This document shows, one piece after another, positions 53,541-64,000 of a DNA stretch of 64,000 nt. The translations under genes were made by a program, and so were the position numbers. This stretch comes from Leptodontidium sp. MPI-SDFR-AT-0119 (lineage: Eukaryota; Ascomycota; Leotiomycetes; Helotiales; Leptodontidiaceae), in contig JAHLEZ010000006.1 of the NCBI GenBank assembly GCA_020726505.1, positions 124,001-188,000 of the forward strand, given 5' to 3'. The stretch's first letter is position 1. Every line of letters starts with the position of its first letter. Below the pieces are notes generated by a model. The model was not told the DNA's origin. It made no database searches and saw nothing but the letters and a program-made list of their open reading frames with translations.

Positions 53541-54711
53541 TCGTGTGAGTTGTGGCTCAGCGCAAGTTCTGGGTTAGACAGGGTTGGTGACTCCATCTTA
53601 CAAAACGAAATTTTTCACGATGATTTCAATATGGCGAATCTGCTGCCCAGAGGAGAGTGGGGGAGGGTATACTTCATGCGACTTTGGCTGGCTCAAGACT
53701 TCAAGCAATTACTGAACCAGCTCTTCGTCTCCCTACAGTAACTCTTCACGTATTAATGTCTTCTGTATCCAAAAGCCATTTACTGAATCCATCAAAAGTT
53801 AGATTTCAGGAATACAGCTTCGGAACAACGGCCCGTGTTTTGTTCGATCATCTGAAGATTCACCCCTCACACGGTTAAACCTCGGTATGTTCGGATTAAA
53901 ATTCGGCGAAACTCACTAGGAAAATATGAGAAGTCGAATAACGGTCGAAGAGAGAGCGTTAGAAATCTTCTTGGGGGCCTAAAGTCAGCCTAAATTGATC
54001 ACATGCATCAAAATAATCTTACTTGGTTCGGGGTGCTGTGGACAATCATTGTTGTGATGCCCACTGCGATTTCCATGCACTAAGCGAGGAGCTGCTCGCT
54101 ACTGGAAAAGGGGCTGCCACCGATCGCTCACTGCGTCGTCCTATGGTCAAAGTAACGTTATCCTACCCGGAAATCCGCGGATTACAAAAGATCGTCACAA
54201 GATATCTCGATGCGTGAGCATCTAACTTTAGTGACTTGTGGCACATGGATCAGATTCCCTTGACCGTTTTGTGTTGTCTGTTTTGAAAAACCCGTTAGTT
54301 GAACACAGTTGAATTTCAAACTCCATTGTACTTAATCACCGCCAAATAGCTATCTTAACTTGCTCATATCTTCACATGTCTTGATATATTGTGAGTCTAT
54401 CTTCACCCAGAAGTCAACATCAGCGGAGGCGGGGTGGAAAGGCCAGACCCACAACTAGCAACTAGTTCTCGGGCGAGTCGGGTATCTTAGATCCACAGTT
54501 CGGCCGGCATCCCACTCTTTCCTAGACCACGCCACTTGGGGAGTTTATAAAGGTGTGGTGCTCGAAAATAGAACGAAGTCCTCCATAGATGTTGTAATTT
54601 GAGAGCGGTCTGACGAGTACCCTGATAACGAACCAAGAAAACAGCAAGAAACCCATTCTCAAACACTTGTACTTTTTACACCTTAACTAAATTTTGATTA
54701 TCACTTTCGCC
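53541..54711. other. Intergenic between the GNAT pseudogene and the dioxygenase
   Basis: This ~1.2 kb stretch holds both promoters of a divergent pair. A TATAAA box at 54546-54551 serves the dioxygenase. No gene is supported. Confidence 0.6.
54546..54551 (+). promoter_or_regulatory. TATA box of the dioxygenase gene
   Basis: TATAAA lies 160 bp upstream of the ATG at 54712, implying a leader of about 130 nt. Confidence 0.5.
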
Positions 54712-55779
54712 ATGGCTCCTATTGCACTTTCCAGTCTTTCATCTCCTGCTACAGAGTTTACTCCAATCGTGGAGAAGTCGTAAGTCGCCCTTTGCTGAAA
54801 TATTGTGCCCCAATATTGATATATCTGAACCAGATTCAAAGCCCAAAACAGCACATGGCTTTCTGATCTACAGAAGAATGGCTATGCAGTTGTTAGGAAC
54901 GTCATACCCCGCGAGCGTGCTATTGCCTACCAACAAAAAGCCTTCGACTGGATCAGCTCCCTCCGCCCAGGCTTCGATGTCCACAATCCTGACACATGGG
55001 TCAAGGAACACCTCCCAGTCATGAGCAAAATCAATACATTCTCCACCTATGGTGTTACACACGAGAAGTTCATGTGGGATGCTCGCATGGAGACTGGCGT
55101 TCTGAAAGTTTTCGAAGAGTTGTGGGGTACAGATGAGCTGCTGGCTAGCTTCGATTCATTGAACGTCACTTTCCCGAACCGAAAGGATGTGCCGAGAAAG
55201 CCTACTTGGGAACATGTCGACCAGACTCCCTTGAGGCGAGGACTACAATGCGTGCAAGGCATCATCAATTTGTCCAACGCTGGTCCAGAGGATGGTGGCT
55301 TGATGTGCTACCCTGGCTCACACTTGTTAAGTGATGAGTTCTTCGACACACAGACCGACAAGAATACCTGGGAGAGCAAAGACTATTATGGTTTCAGCAA
55401 ACAGCAACTGGAGTGGTTTCATGCGAAGGGACTCAAGCCATTGAAAGTCTGCGCTGAGCCTGGAGATTTGATTCTCTGGGATAGCAGAACCATTCACTAT
55501 GGTGCAGAGCCCACGGAGGCGAGCAACACAATTCGTACCGTCATCTACGCTGCATACACGCCCGCCAAGTGGGCAACAAAAGAAGCCCTTGAGGTCAAGG
55601 CTGATATCTTCAAGAGCTTTCTTGGAACTACGCATTGGCCGCATGAAAACTTTGTGAAGAGGAACGCGGGTAGTATGTTGGCGGATGGCACGAGAGATCC
55701 AAAGGATAGGGAGCAGCCATTTGAGTTGCCTGAGATGACACCCGCTTTGTTGAAGCTTGCTGGTGCTGAGGCTTACTAG
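54712..55779 (+). CDS. Phytanoyl-CoA dioxygenase (PhyH)-like Fe(II)/2-oxoglutarate oxygenase
   Basis: The start is ATG at 54712 in a good context (GCCATGG). There are two exons, 54712-54779 and 54834-55779, with a 54-bp intron, giving 337 residues. The iron triad is visible as H150-x-D152 in TWEHVDQTP and H244 in RTIHYGAEP. R257 in NTIRTVIY would bind 2-oxoglutarate. The segment GGLMCYPGSHLLSDEF and the strand PGDLILWDSRTIHYG are typical of the PhyH family. Fungal members hydroxylate varied substrates, many in secondary metabolism. The substrate cannot be told here. All catalytic residues are intact, unlike in the two broken neighbours. Confidence 0.9.
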
Positions 55780-56631
55780 GAACTTATTAGGAAGTAGAAA
55801 TTTCATTAAGCACTCAACTTGAGATACCAAACGTGACCGACCACATCTGAATATCCGATGTAAATTTCCCACGAAAAACGCCTGGCTGATAACAGTACAT
55901 TAACTTCGATGCTGCTGGTGGGGAAACGATTTGAGGGCGATTTGGTGGGCCCCGGATTTCGACGCAACTCGTTGCAACCGAAGAAAGATGAAGTAATTAA
56001 ACAAAAAGTCACAGCGTCGAACTCTTATTGGTATCCTAGCTGCCATCCCAGTCACATCACGAGTATAGCGTGCAATGAAACTAGTCATGTTCACAATGCC
56101 CTTTGGTTGAAATTTTCCCTTTTGATATCGTTGTTTAAGGATTGTGTTACGAAACTGTTGTTGTTCAGATGGTGGCAACATCCAGTAAGCGAGTTCGTTT
56201 AAGGAAGGGGTGGCGATGAACAGCAGGCCATTCCTTTGCACATTTACTAGCTTTGGTCACAAGGCCGCATGATTGGGTTCGCGGATATCCTGAATGTCTC
56301 CAAATCGATACCGTACCTGTGGTACTGGGTTTGTTTAGATGGTTCCATGGGATATTTATTGGCATATCAAGGAACTGAACCCATAAGCTTTGGCACCTTT
56401 GGCGAAGTAAGCCCAGAACTAGCCTCGTTGAGCTTGCGTCTCCACCCTTCTGGGAAAACGAAAATTGAAACTAATAGAAAATTGGTTCATAGAGGGGTTG
56501 ATCCTGTACCTGTAGGCGAGAACAATTCAGATACTTTACAACTTTGACGGTGCAGTATTATCCATCTGAGGATGCTCTCCAAACTGAGCCGTCTCTCCAA
56601 TCTGCACACCCATCTTCTGAACCCAAGCCGA
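55780..56631. other. Intergenic between converging dioxygenase and monooxygenase genes
   Basis: Small open frames on both strands (about 92-113 codons) show no family motifs. Nothing here is supported as a gene. Confidence 0.6.
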
Positions 56632-57887
56632 TCACTTCAAAACTTTCATTTCCCACTCTCCCAGGCTCATCTCTCCACTTACAAACACCTTATTCAGCAT
56701 CAAAGCATGCATAGCAGCCTGCGCCGTACCAGCCGTAGTATGCGGCCTCAGCCCCGCCAGCGCACCACCTCCCAACAACACCTCTCTATTCATGAACACA
56801 GCTTCCGAAGTAATGTTGTCAGTGATAGCTTGTATGAACGGCTGCTCGACTTTCTGGAACACTTCGGATAGTGGAGGAGTAAGGACTGAGGACGCGATGG
56901 AGCCTTGGCGTGAGCGGATTTCCGGACATATCTTACCAATGCCTATGGAGAAATGTTGAACTTTCCCGAAAGCGGAGGTGAGAATTTCTTGGAGTTCCGA
57001 GGGGGCGTAATTGCTGTACCAGACGATGTTCATAAAGCGTTCTCTGTCCTTGGTGGATCCGTTGATTCCGTTGATTTTATATCTATTCATTGTCAACTTG
57101 CTGTGTCAGACGATGAGGTGTTGATGACTTTAGACTTACATCACGGCGTGACTTCCTTTGTAATAGAAGAAACTTGGTGTGTCTTGAAGAATGTCTGCTG
57201 CCTCTTTTGAAAGGCAGTCTTCTCTAACAGTTCCTCTCCAGGCCGCATACCCACCATAAGTTCTTTCAACTTCAGGCAAGAGCAGCTCCCTGACAGCTGA
57301 GCCAGGCCTATCCGCACCGATCACAAGATTGGCTTCCAAAGAGGATTTCTTGCCAAAGAATCTGCGTAGAGAACTTTGACAGTATCAGACCCCAAGTCTT
57401 CAATTCCGAGGACCTACAGCTGGGTCAAATAATCCGCTTTGCCGTCATCCGCTTCTTTCTTTGCAGCATTTCCAGGCCCCTTCTCGTACCTACCGTCAAA
57501 ATTAGCTCTCAAAGTCGTGTAAAGTGAATCCCAGCTCGCACTCGAATTCCGGATATTCGTAGTCACCATAGCTTTTACGCTACCATCTCTCTTCAAGTAC
57601 TGGAATTCGCTGGGAACGTTGATGTAATACTGGGTTCCTGTCCTGTCGTACTTATCGAAGAATTCTATTATAGGAGATCCTGATGCTGTGAGGTTCTTGA
57701 AGGATTCGAAGATTGGAGGGATTAGCGATGAGAGTGATATCCCAGCACCTTGGCCGGCGAGGATCTGGGATAGAGTACGTTCGAGGATCGTGACATCGTG
57801 TCCGAGGCGTTGAAGAACGATACCTGTGAAGAGTCCACCAAGGGAGCCGCCTACAATGACGACCTTGTTGGAATGTGAATTTGCCAT
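56632..57887 (-). pseudogene. Decayed FAD-dependent monooxygenase (aromatic hydroxylase-like)
   Basis: The start is ATG at 57887, beginning MANSHSNKVVIVGGSLGG with an intact N-terminal FAD-binding GxGxxG-type motif. A TAG (57414-57416) interrupts the frame after ADYLTQL. Recognisable coding (VLGIEDLGSDTVKVLYAD) continues behind it, then slips one frame at a short T run (about 57354-57359) into SSLEANLVIGADRPGSAVREL. A normal 57-bp intron (57083-57139) precedes the last exon, which ends at 56632. Two conserved cofactor positions also differ from the family consensus: GADG reads GADR (57307-57309), and the C-terminal GDA reads GGA (56764-56766). Together these indicate a non-functional salicylate-hydroxylase-type enzyme. 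Alternative splicing could remove the damaged segment (see findings), but the cofactor changes would remain. Confidence 0.8.
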
Positions 57888-58920
57888 TTCAGGGCATCGA
57901 GGTGCCTGAGAATGATGATTGAATGTTGAATATGGAATTTGAAAACTAAACTGGCTCGTTGACCTTGCGTGTAACATCATAACATGTTAAATTCTAGCTC
58001 ATCGTTTGTCTGGCTTTTGTAGTGAAATAAAGTTCTGCAGTGCTAAAACCGAGTTTCTCCGTGTGTCCGCAATCAAAAGTGATTCTGAATAATCGCCAAG
58101 ACGTTTCAAAAATCGAGGGTCTGATTTTGATTTTCAAAATGAATATCACAAGAAGAACGGAAAACTTTCCACCGGGTCACTCGGGAATAGACTCAATAGA
58201 GTCCCAACATGAATGATCCATGGGGCATCTTTTTTATCGAATCCAATCATACGAGACCAAGTCTAACTCAAGGATTAACCAAGAGCTAGGCATCCTTAAT
58301 TGTTGTTGAAGATCTTGTCAGATACAGACCAAGGTATACTTTTGAGCTGGCAAAAGAACAGACGAGATCCGACATGAAGATGTATATTCTTCTTTTCTCA
58401 GCTCCGAAGTGGAATGATTTCAAACGGCGAAACAGATTACGATCGGAGGTAGGCAGGGTCAGCACCCAACTCAAGGCTGCAAAAACGGCTCAGCAGTGGT
58501 CTGCAACATGACAACGCTAAAATATTCATTTCGGATTCAAAGGCTCGTTGCTAAACGGTTTGAAGACTGCAAAACGGCTGGAGAGATTGCGATATACCAA
58601 AACAAAACCAAAAAATACTACTGGGAATAACGAGCATGCAGGGAGCGCCTTGGCTGGATACAGCGACCGAGCAAGAGCGTCCTGTAACCTCGTTTGTTAA
58701 TAGTCATCATAATCGACCATACGGAAGAATTATCCGATTGGAAAAACGAACACAGAGCAATGTTATGCTTCAAGAAGCTCTCGAGGCAGGGTCGTATGGT
58801 GCTCTAAGTGAAGTTGAGAGCTAGATTCATTTGGGGAAAGCTCAAGCGGCCGCATGTCTCTCAACGTCAACCTCATCACAACAACTGCCTTACACTCGCG
58901 TGGTGCCAATTCTGGTCAAG
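57888..58920. other. Intergenic between the divergent monooxygenase pseudogene and the YdcF-like gene
   Basis: This is about 1 kb. A 62-codon frame at 58636-58824 has no recognisable match. I see no other feature. Confidence 0.6.
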
Positions 58921-59733
58921 ATGGCCAAGTCTTCCTCAAAAACATCCGATATCAACTTGATATCCGAGTTTCTCGCTCATCCACAGATCTTGTCTATCTC
59001 AGCTACTGCTCCAGTAGACTGCGTCGTCATTTGTGCTTCGGCTGTACTTCATCAAGCAACAGTTCTCTTTCGGGCCTTGGAAGCCCAGCCTCGCCTTACC
59101 AAAACGCTGGTTCTCTGTGGCGGTATCGGGCATTCTACTCCCCTTATCTATGCTGCTGTTTCGAAACATCCAGTATACCACGGACTCGCCAGAGAGATTG
59201 ATGGAAAGCCCGAAGCCCGAGTTTTGGAGAGTATACTCACACAGCATTTCGATGTAGCCAAGATTACTAGCCAGGGCTGTCGGGTTCTTGTTGAAGACCA
59301 AAGTACGAATTGTGGTGCAAATGCAGCCAGAACAAAAGAGTTGCTCGAGAAGGAAGGGGTCCCACGTCCGAAGAGCATGGTCTTGATACAAGATCCAACG
59401 ATGGCTCTCAGGACCGTGGCTGCTTTTGAGAAGGTATTTGAGAACGAATTTTTTGAGAATAAACTGGTGGTAAAGAGTGCGCCAGTGTTTGTTCCAAAGA
59501 TGAAAGATGATGGGAATGGGGACGCTGTTTGGGACGTTGACGATATTCCGGCGGAAGAACTATGGGAGATAGGTCGATTTCATGACCTCATCATAGGAGA
59601 GATACCGAGGTTGAGAGATGATATTGATGGCTATGGGCCAAAAGGAAAAGGTTTCATCGTTCATGTTGATATTCTTCCTGAGATCGAGGGTGCATGGAGG
59701 AGGCTGAGAGTTGAATTTGGCGGTAACCGGTAA
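58921..59733 (+). CDS. YdcF-like (ElyC/SanA/YdcF, DUF218) protein
   Basis: The gene is intronless: ATG at 58921 gives 270 residues, close to the 266 of E. coli YdcF. Upstream in-frame codons contain no ATG. The family fold is recognisable in DCVVICASAVL, CGGIGHSTPLIYAAV, VLVEDQSTNCGANA, LIQDPTMALRTVAAF and GEIPRLRDDIDGYGP followed by GFIVHVD. These match E. coli YdcF nearly block for block, as I remember that sequence. YdcF binds S-adenosylmethionine-like ligands in structural work, and its cellular role is not settled. There is no signal peptide or membrane span, so it is probably cytosolic. The bacterial-type match and lack of introns suggest horizontal transfer, which needs a phylogeny. 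Confidence 0.88.
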   Translation: MAKSSSKTSDINLISEFLAHPQILSISATAPVDCVVICASAVLHQATVLFRALEAQPRLTKTLVLCGGIGHSTPLIYAAVSKHPVYHGLAREIDGKPEARVLESILTQHFDVAKITSQGCRVLVEDQSTNCGANAARTKELLEKEGVPRPKSMVLIQDPTMALRTVAAFEKVFENEFFENKLVVKSAPVFVPKMKDDGNGDAVWDVDDIPAEELWEIGRFHDLIIGEIPRLRDDIDGYGPKGKGFIVHVDILPEIEGAWRRLRVEFGGNR

Positions 59734-62126
59734 GATTTGTGGGGGGATTTGCTGTCAAAAACGGAGTTCCAGCGACGGTTTCCGCTTTTGATGTGCGGCT
59801 TAGAAGTCAAACATCGACTTTGGCAACAACAGGAAGTAAGATAGAGGGATTACAAATGTTGGTGGACTGTTTGAAGCTGATGGAGAGCAAGAGATCAGGT
59901 TGGTCCAATCGGCGACTTCAACTCCGATAATCATTTGATCTGTAGTAAGCGAGCCGCTAAAAAGGGCAATGTTGGGGGCCAAAACATCCCAGATTCTCTT
60001 CTCAAAAGCACAACCTCATTCTTTCACCTTGAATTGGATACAATAAAACCGCAACCTTCCATGTGCCTATCTGTCCATGGTAATTTCCATCACTCCTTCT
60101 CCAGCTACTCAACAATGTTTAGGTATTGCTAGTTGTGGTGTCACCCTTATCTCACTGTTTCAAGTTGCCAGTGAGACGCTCGCCTACTAAGTGGTCTCCG
60201 AGATGTTTCCGAGCTTCATTTTTCTGATGTCTCTATTGAAAGACTGCTACTTGGCAAAGAGGTTCTACAGGTCTGATAGGATGGCAATATTACAGATAGT
60301 TACACCACGTTTCCCCTCGATTCTCAACCCCGATTGAGCTTCGTTTATGCTCAGCCTGGCGCAGTTAGGCGTCGCCATTTCTCTCGATTCCTACAGCCGG
60401 GCGTCCAGAAACATATCGAAGGTTTCGAGGCTGACCTCTCGGAGGGCTTCCTGAGTTTGGAGTCACTCATGTGCGAGCGGTGTACGAGACGCTATTCCCT
60501 TCCCCTCGAAGTGCAAGCCGAGCCACAAGTCAAACTGTGATTATGAAGCTTTCCGTTCATGTTTCTTTTCTTTTGTTATTTCGGAAGGCCCCTCGCGATT
60601 TCTATTCAAAGTTCCTTATGTGATATCATAGTTCTACCCCATAGTAGGTCGTGAAACCAAACCTCAACTCTCTCTCCTCCAGACCATTGTCTAGAACTCC
60701 GCCGGGCGTTGAGAATAACCCTGAACCAGACTATGAATGCCAGCGAAGTATATTGGGCATCACGGCATCAAGACCAAGGGAGATTCTGAACCTTGTGACA
60801 CCCTCTTGCAAAAAGGTACGACTTAGGTTCCGTCTGACTGCCTTGCAAAATGCCTCAAATTCAAACTCCCATGCATGCAATGCAACTCAGCAAGTGCGGC
60901 AGCCAAAGGAAGAGTCCGCCGAGATTTAAATGGTGATTTCAAGTCGGTCGGTGTAGGACTTCAAGCGGTGACTGGTCACACTCCAAAAACCGTTGAAGAG
61001 TTGACAGCCTGGTTCTGTTGACATGAAAAGGTCTGGTGTGGGAGACTGAGGAGCTGGGCGAGGGAAAATGCGAACCACGCTTGCCAACGTGGTTTGTCTT
61101 GGTGGCACGTTGGTTACGACTCTACGAGTCCGAATCCTCCATCCCGTCGAATAGCAGCCAGAGAGAAAAGTGAGGCGAGCAAGCGTTTGCCTCACTTTTG
61201 CAGTGGTGCATCCGGAGCGAACCGCAGGGAAGGCCAGCCTCGAGGAGGGACGTTGATTCGTCGCTTCACTATGGGAAACACTGAGTTCTGGGTTTGGCTG
61301 CATGGGGCCCATGGACCAGGGCATTTCATTTGCGCTGCTGTGGTGCGTGAGAGTCTCTGTTGTGCCAGCATCACGCATGCACATTTCGCCCGATCGGCAT
61401 GTGCAGTGGCTCCAGTTGGGGAATAATCGCTGGGTGGCTGCCTGGACGCTGCCGTTTTGATAGGCTCTGACAGGGGTTGCAGCGTGCGGGCAGCAGCCAT
61501 TCAGAGGGCATTCGGGCTTGACACGCTGTGGATGGCCTCTGTCACTTGGATTCCAACCACTGAGAGCGCTTCCTGCACCCCCGCTGTGTCCACTAAGAGC
61601 GGCCTCTAAGCATTTCCATGCCGCCAAAAGCACTTCCAACTCTCGTACACTAAGTTCACTAAGTTCACTGCATCTCGCCAAGCGAAAGCATCAATCATCA
61701 GCCAGAAACACACTATTCACCTCACCCATGCCATGCCAGCCCGACATCCAACTCAAGCCCTCTTCATCCCAGATTGGATCCGATAACTGGCAGAGCCCCA
61801 CGCCATGCATCCGGCTTCTTGAGCAATACATAGTTTGCTGTCCTCCCTGACCATCCTTCCTTTCGCCTTACTTTCTCGACCCGCCAACACCAGCCAGCGC
61901 TCATCATTTCTACCTCCAAAACACCACCACAAACGAACTATCTCCACTTTCTTTGTTTACGGAAGAACGCTGTCCATCTGTAAGTTCTGCAGATCCCAAT
62001 CGATCATCAATTTGCTCTCGTCTCGCATGGAGTAGACTGTTCACTGACGCAGTGAGGCTGTAGACATCACCGCTCATCCGCCTCGAATAAACAACAACCT
62101 CTAACCAAACCTCACAGTCCCTCGAA
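59734..62126. other. Intergenic: 3' region of the YdcF-like gene and long upstream region of the DUF7896-like gene
   Basis: No gene is supported in 2.4 kb. A 251-codon minus-strand frame (60926-61681) and overlapping + frames occur in GC-richer DNA but lack motifs and show low-complexity composition. The last 300 bp are CT-rich and probably the 5' leader of the next gene. Confidence 0.55.
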
Positions 62127-64000
62127 ATGTCGTCGAGCCTCAGAGTTGATACCTCTATGGACTTCGAAAATGACTTCGAACAAGAGCAGCGAAGACAACA
62201 CCTCCTGGCCAAGCGGGCCGAGATAGACGCCGAAAGAGCACAGCTCGAGGCCGAGCTTGCTTCTCTCCAACCTTCCACCTCCCAGTCCTCGCACCAACAC
62301 CACCGGTCTCCCATCTACAAGCAAAGCCAACAGCGTCGAAGCAGCAATGTACCTCGAAGCATGTCCAGCAATGGAGTTCCTGCCATGTCTAGGCATCTCT
62401 CCTCTGTAGGACATTCCTGCCATCCATACATACCCAGCTCTAATATCAAGTAGGACCGGACCGATATGTCACAGCGACCTAGAGCCCTCTCCCAACGGTC
62501 AGCAACGTCGATGGGACGCACAAATTCAAGAGGAAACCCTTCACAACGAAGCAACGTACCATTCACCCAGAATGGAGCGATACCTCCTCCACTCAACTCC
62601 GATCCCCATCCAGAGATCCCCGCCATCATGGACTGGGTATCCCAAGAACAGCCTTTGACCGCCTACACGTTCTCCCACCAACCGCCTCAGCTCCAGCTAT
62701 CGATGCCTCAACGAAGCGGCTTAGAACAAGTTCCAGAACTCGACTCTGTGGGAGAAGATCCAGCCGACTTCATCATGCGAACAATGGGCACTGGCCTCTC
62801 CCCCACATCTTCAGCAACTATCAATAATAATCATCGACTATCAACTAGCTCTTTCAACCTACAAACGCCTTCGACACCGACATCTGACTCGCTCACGACC
62901 GCGACAACACTTACAAGCGACATGAGTCGGCAAAATAGTCTTTGCAACGGCCTTGAAAGTATGATGAAGTTCAATTCGAACAACTCTTTCTCCACTGATC
63001 CATACAACGATCAGTCAATGTTTGATCATGTTGCTCATTTTTCTTCTTCTCGTCATAGTCGTCGTTCTTCAGATGAGGAGCAGTCCCAGCTTCTTGTTGG
63101 TACTGGTGGTGCAAGTCACGAGTCTCAGTTTTCACATTCTTTTCAATTTCCATCTTCGAACTCATTTGGTGAGAAGATGGAAAAGTCTCAATCAGTTGAA
63201 AGTACTTCATCTACCTCTTCGTCATCATCGTCGTCACGAAATGTCGAGCGCTTGCGAGATCAGATTGCTGCAGGTCAATCTCGACCGCTCATGCCTAAGG
63301 GGGGTAGCGAAGGCATCTCGATGTCTCGAGATAATTCATCACATGCGATGACTCGAATTGAGTCGAAAGATGGTTTGCAAGACAAAGTTGCTATCTCGAA
63401 ACCCAGCTATCAACGACCGAAACACGATCGGGTGTATTGCAAACTTTGCGATAATCATCCCGACGGGTTTCGCGGCGAGCACGAACACCGTCGACATGTC
63501 GACCGAGAGCATAAGCTGTTGGTGAAAAAGTGGGTTTGCATCGAGCCAACAGACGGTGGCAACCACCCACTGCCTATCGTGCCATTCTCTCGATGCAAAG
63601 CATGCTCTCAGCAAAAGAAGAGGTACGGAGCATACTACAATGCGGCTGCACATCTTCGACGGGCCCACTTCAACCCCAAGACAAAGGGGAGAAGCAAGAG
63701 TCAGCAAAAGGTCGATGAAGCTGATAAGCGCGGTGGAAAGGCAGGTGGCGATGACCCACCTATGACTGAGTTGAAGAAGTATTGGATGAAGGAAGTGGAG
63801 GAGCGAGCCGATTACCTCACCGATGCCCAACAAGAAGAAGCCGACGAGTCTGAAGACGAAATTATTGACGCATCATTCGACGATCAGCCGTATCCTCAAC
63901 AGACGATGTCAAGCATCAACAACAACAACGCCTTCGACAACACGATCTTCGATGACACCATCGCGCACTACCCAGCAACTGACAACATCAACAACGACAT
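62127..64000 (+). CDS. DUF7896/C2H2-like fungal protein, 3' partial
   Basis: Exon 1 is 62127-62405. A 48-bp intron (62406-62453, GTAGGA...CTCTAAT...AAGTAG) keeps the frame. Exon 2 is open from 62454 to the right edge, so the end is missing. About 608 residues are visible. The N-terminus is a short coiled coil (EQEQRRQHLLAKRAEIDAER), followed by a long Ser/Asn/Gln-rich disordered part. The conserved block begins at VYCKLCDNHPDGFRGEHE with HRRHVDREHK, and a second Cys/His cluster (CKACSQQKKRYGAYYNAAAH, then LRRAHF) follows, as in zinc-finger-like DUF7896 proteins. An acidic tail follows. A nuclear regulatory role is likely but inferred. If the intron were not spliced, a TAG at 62451-62453 would stop the protein at 108 residues. 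Confidence 0.85.

Noticed and set aside
60926..61681. 251-codon open frame on the minus strand
   Set aside because: No family motif or domain pattern. It overlaps other frames in GC-rich low-complexity DNA and no introns or partner exons were found.

Overview
The window is nuclear DNA of a filamentous ascomycete (Pezizomycotina). A leotiomycete-like fungus is my best guess, but only a guess. The evidence is: genes carry several short introns (about 45-60 bp, GT...AG, CTAAC-type branch sites); there is a Uds1-domain septation protein, a Fot1/pogo-type DNA transposon, an intron-containing tRNA-Gly, and fungal protein families throughout. There are no operons and no bacterial signals in the layout.

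Layout: (1) 1-2763, the 3' part of a Uds1/coiled-coil gene cut by the left edge. (2) About 2.8-34.5 kb, a very long gene-poor stretch. The only clear element is a 2480-bp Fot1/pogo transposon (17026-19505) with perfect 87-bp terminal inverted repeats, a TA duplication and a transposase broken by one stop codon. The rest is simple repeats and short random open frames. (3) 34.5-37.1 kb, a TATA-like site, a long leader and a four-finger C2H2 regulator in four exons. (4) 38.7-47.96 kb, three ordinary same-strand genes: mitochondrial i-AAA protease (YME1), V-ATPase subunit a (VPH1) and a PLP aminotransferase. (5) 49.1-59.7 kb, an accessory-looking block: an MDR oxidoreductase, a pirin with an antisense tRNA-Gly inside its intron, a frameshifted GNAT acetyltransferase, an intact phytanoyl-CoA dioxygenase-like gene, a decayed FAD monooxygenase and an intronless YdcF-like gene. 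(6) 62127 to the right edge, a DUF7896/zinc-finger-like protein whose main exon runs off the window.

How the parts relate: YME1 and VPH1 are housekeeping genes for mitochondrial inner-membrane quality control and vacuolar acidification. Nothing suggests that they work with their neighbours. The oxidoreductase, dioxygenase and monooxygenase set at 49-58 kb resembles a small tailoring or catabolic neighbourhood, but it has no backbone synthase and two of its members are broken, so I read it as a decaying accessory locus.

I did not find a convincing new multi-gene system. The most interesting points are the ~32-kb desert ahead of the C2H2 regulator, the broken monooxygenase whose damaged segment is bounded by splice-like sites, the tRNA nested antisense in the pirin intron, the YdcF-like gene of probable bacterial ancestry, and the tandem subterminal repeats in the transposon ends.
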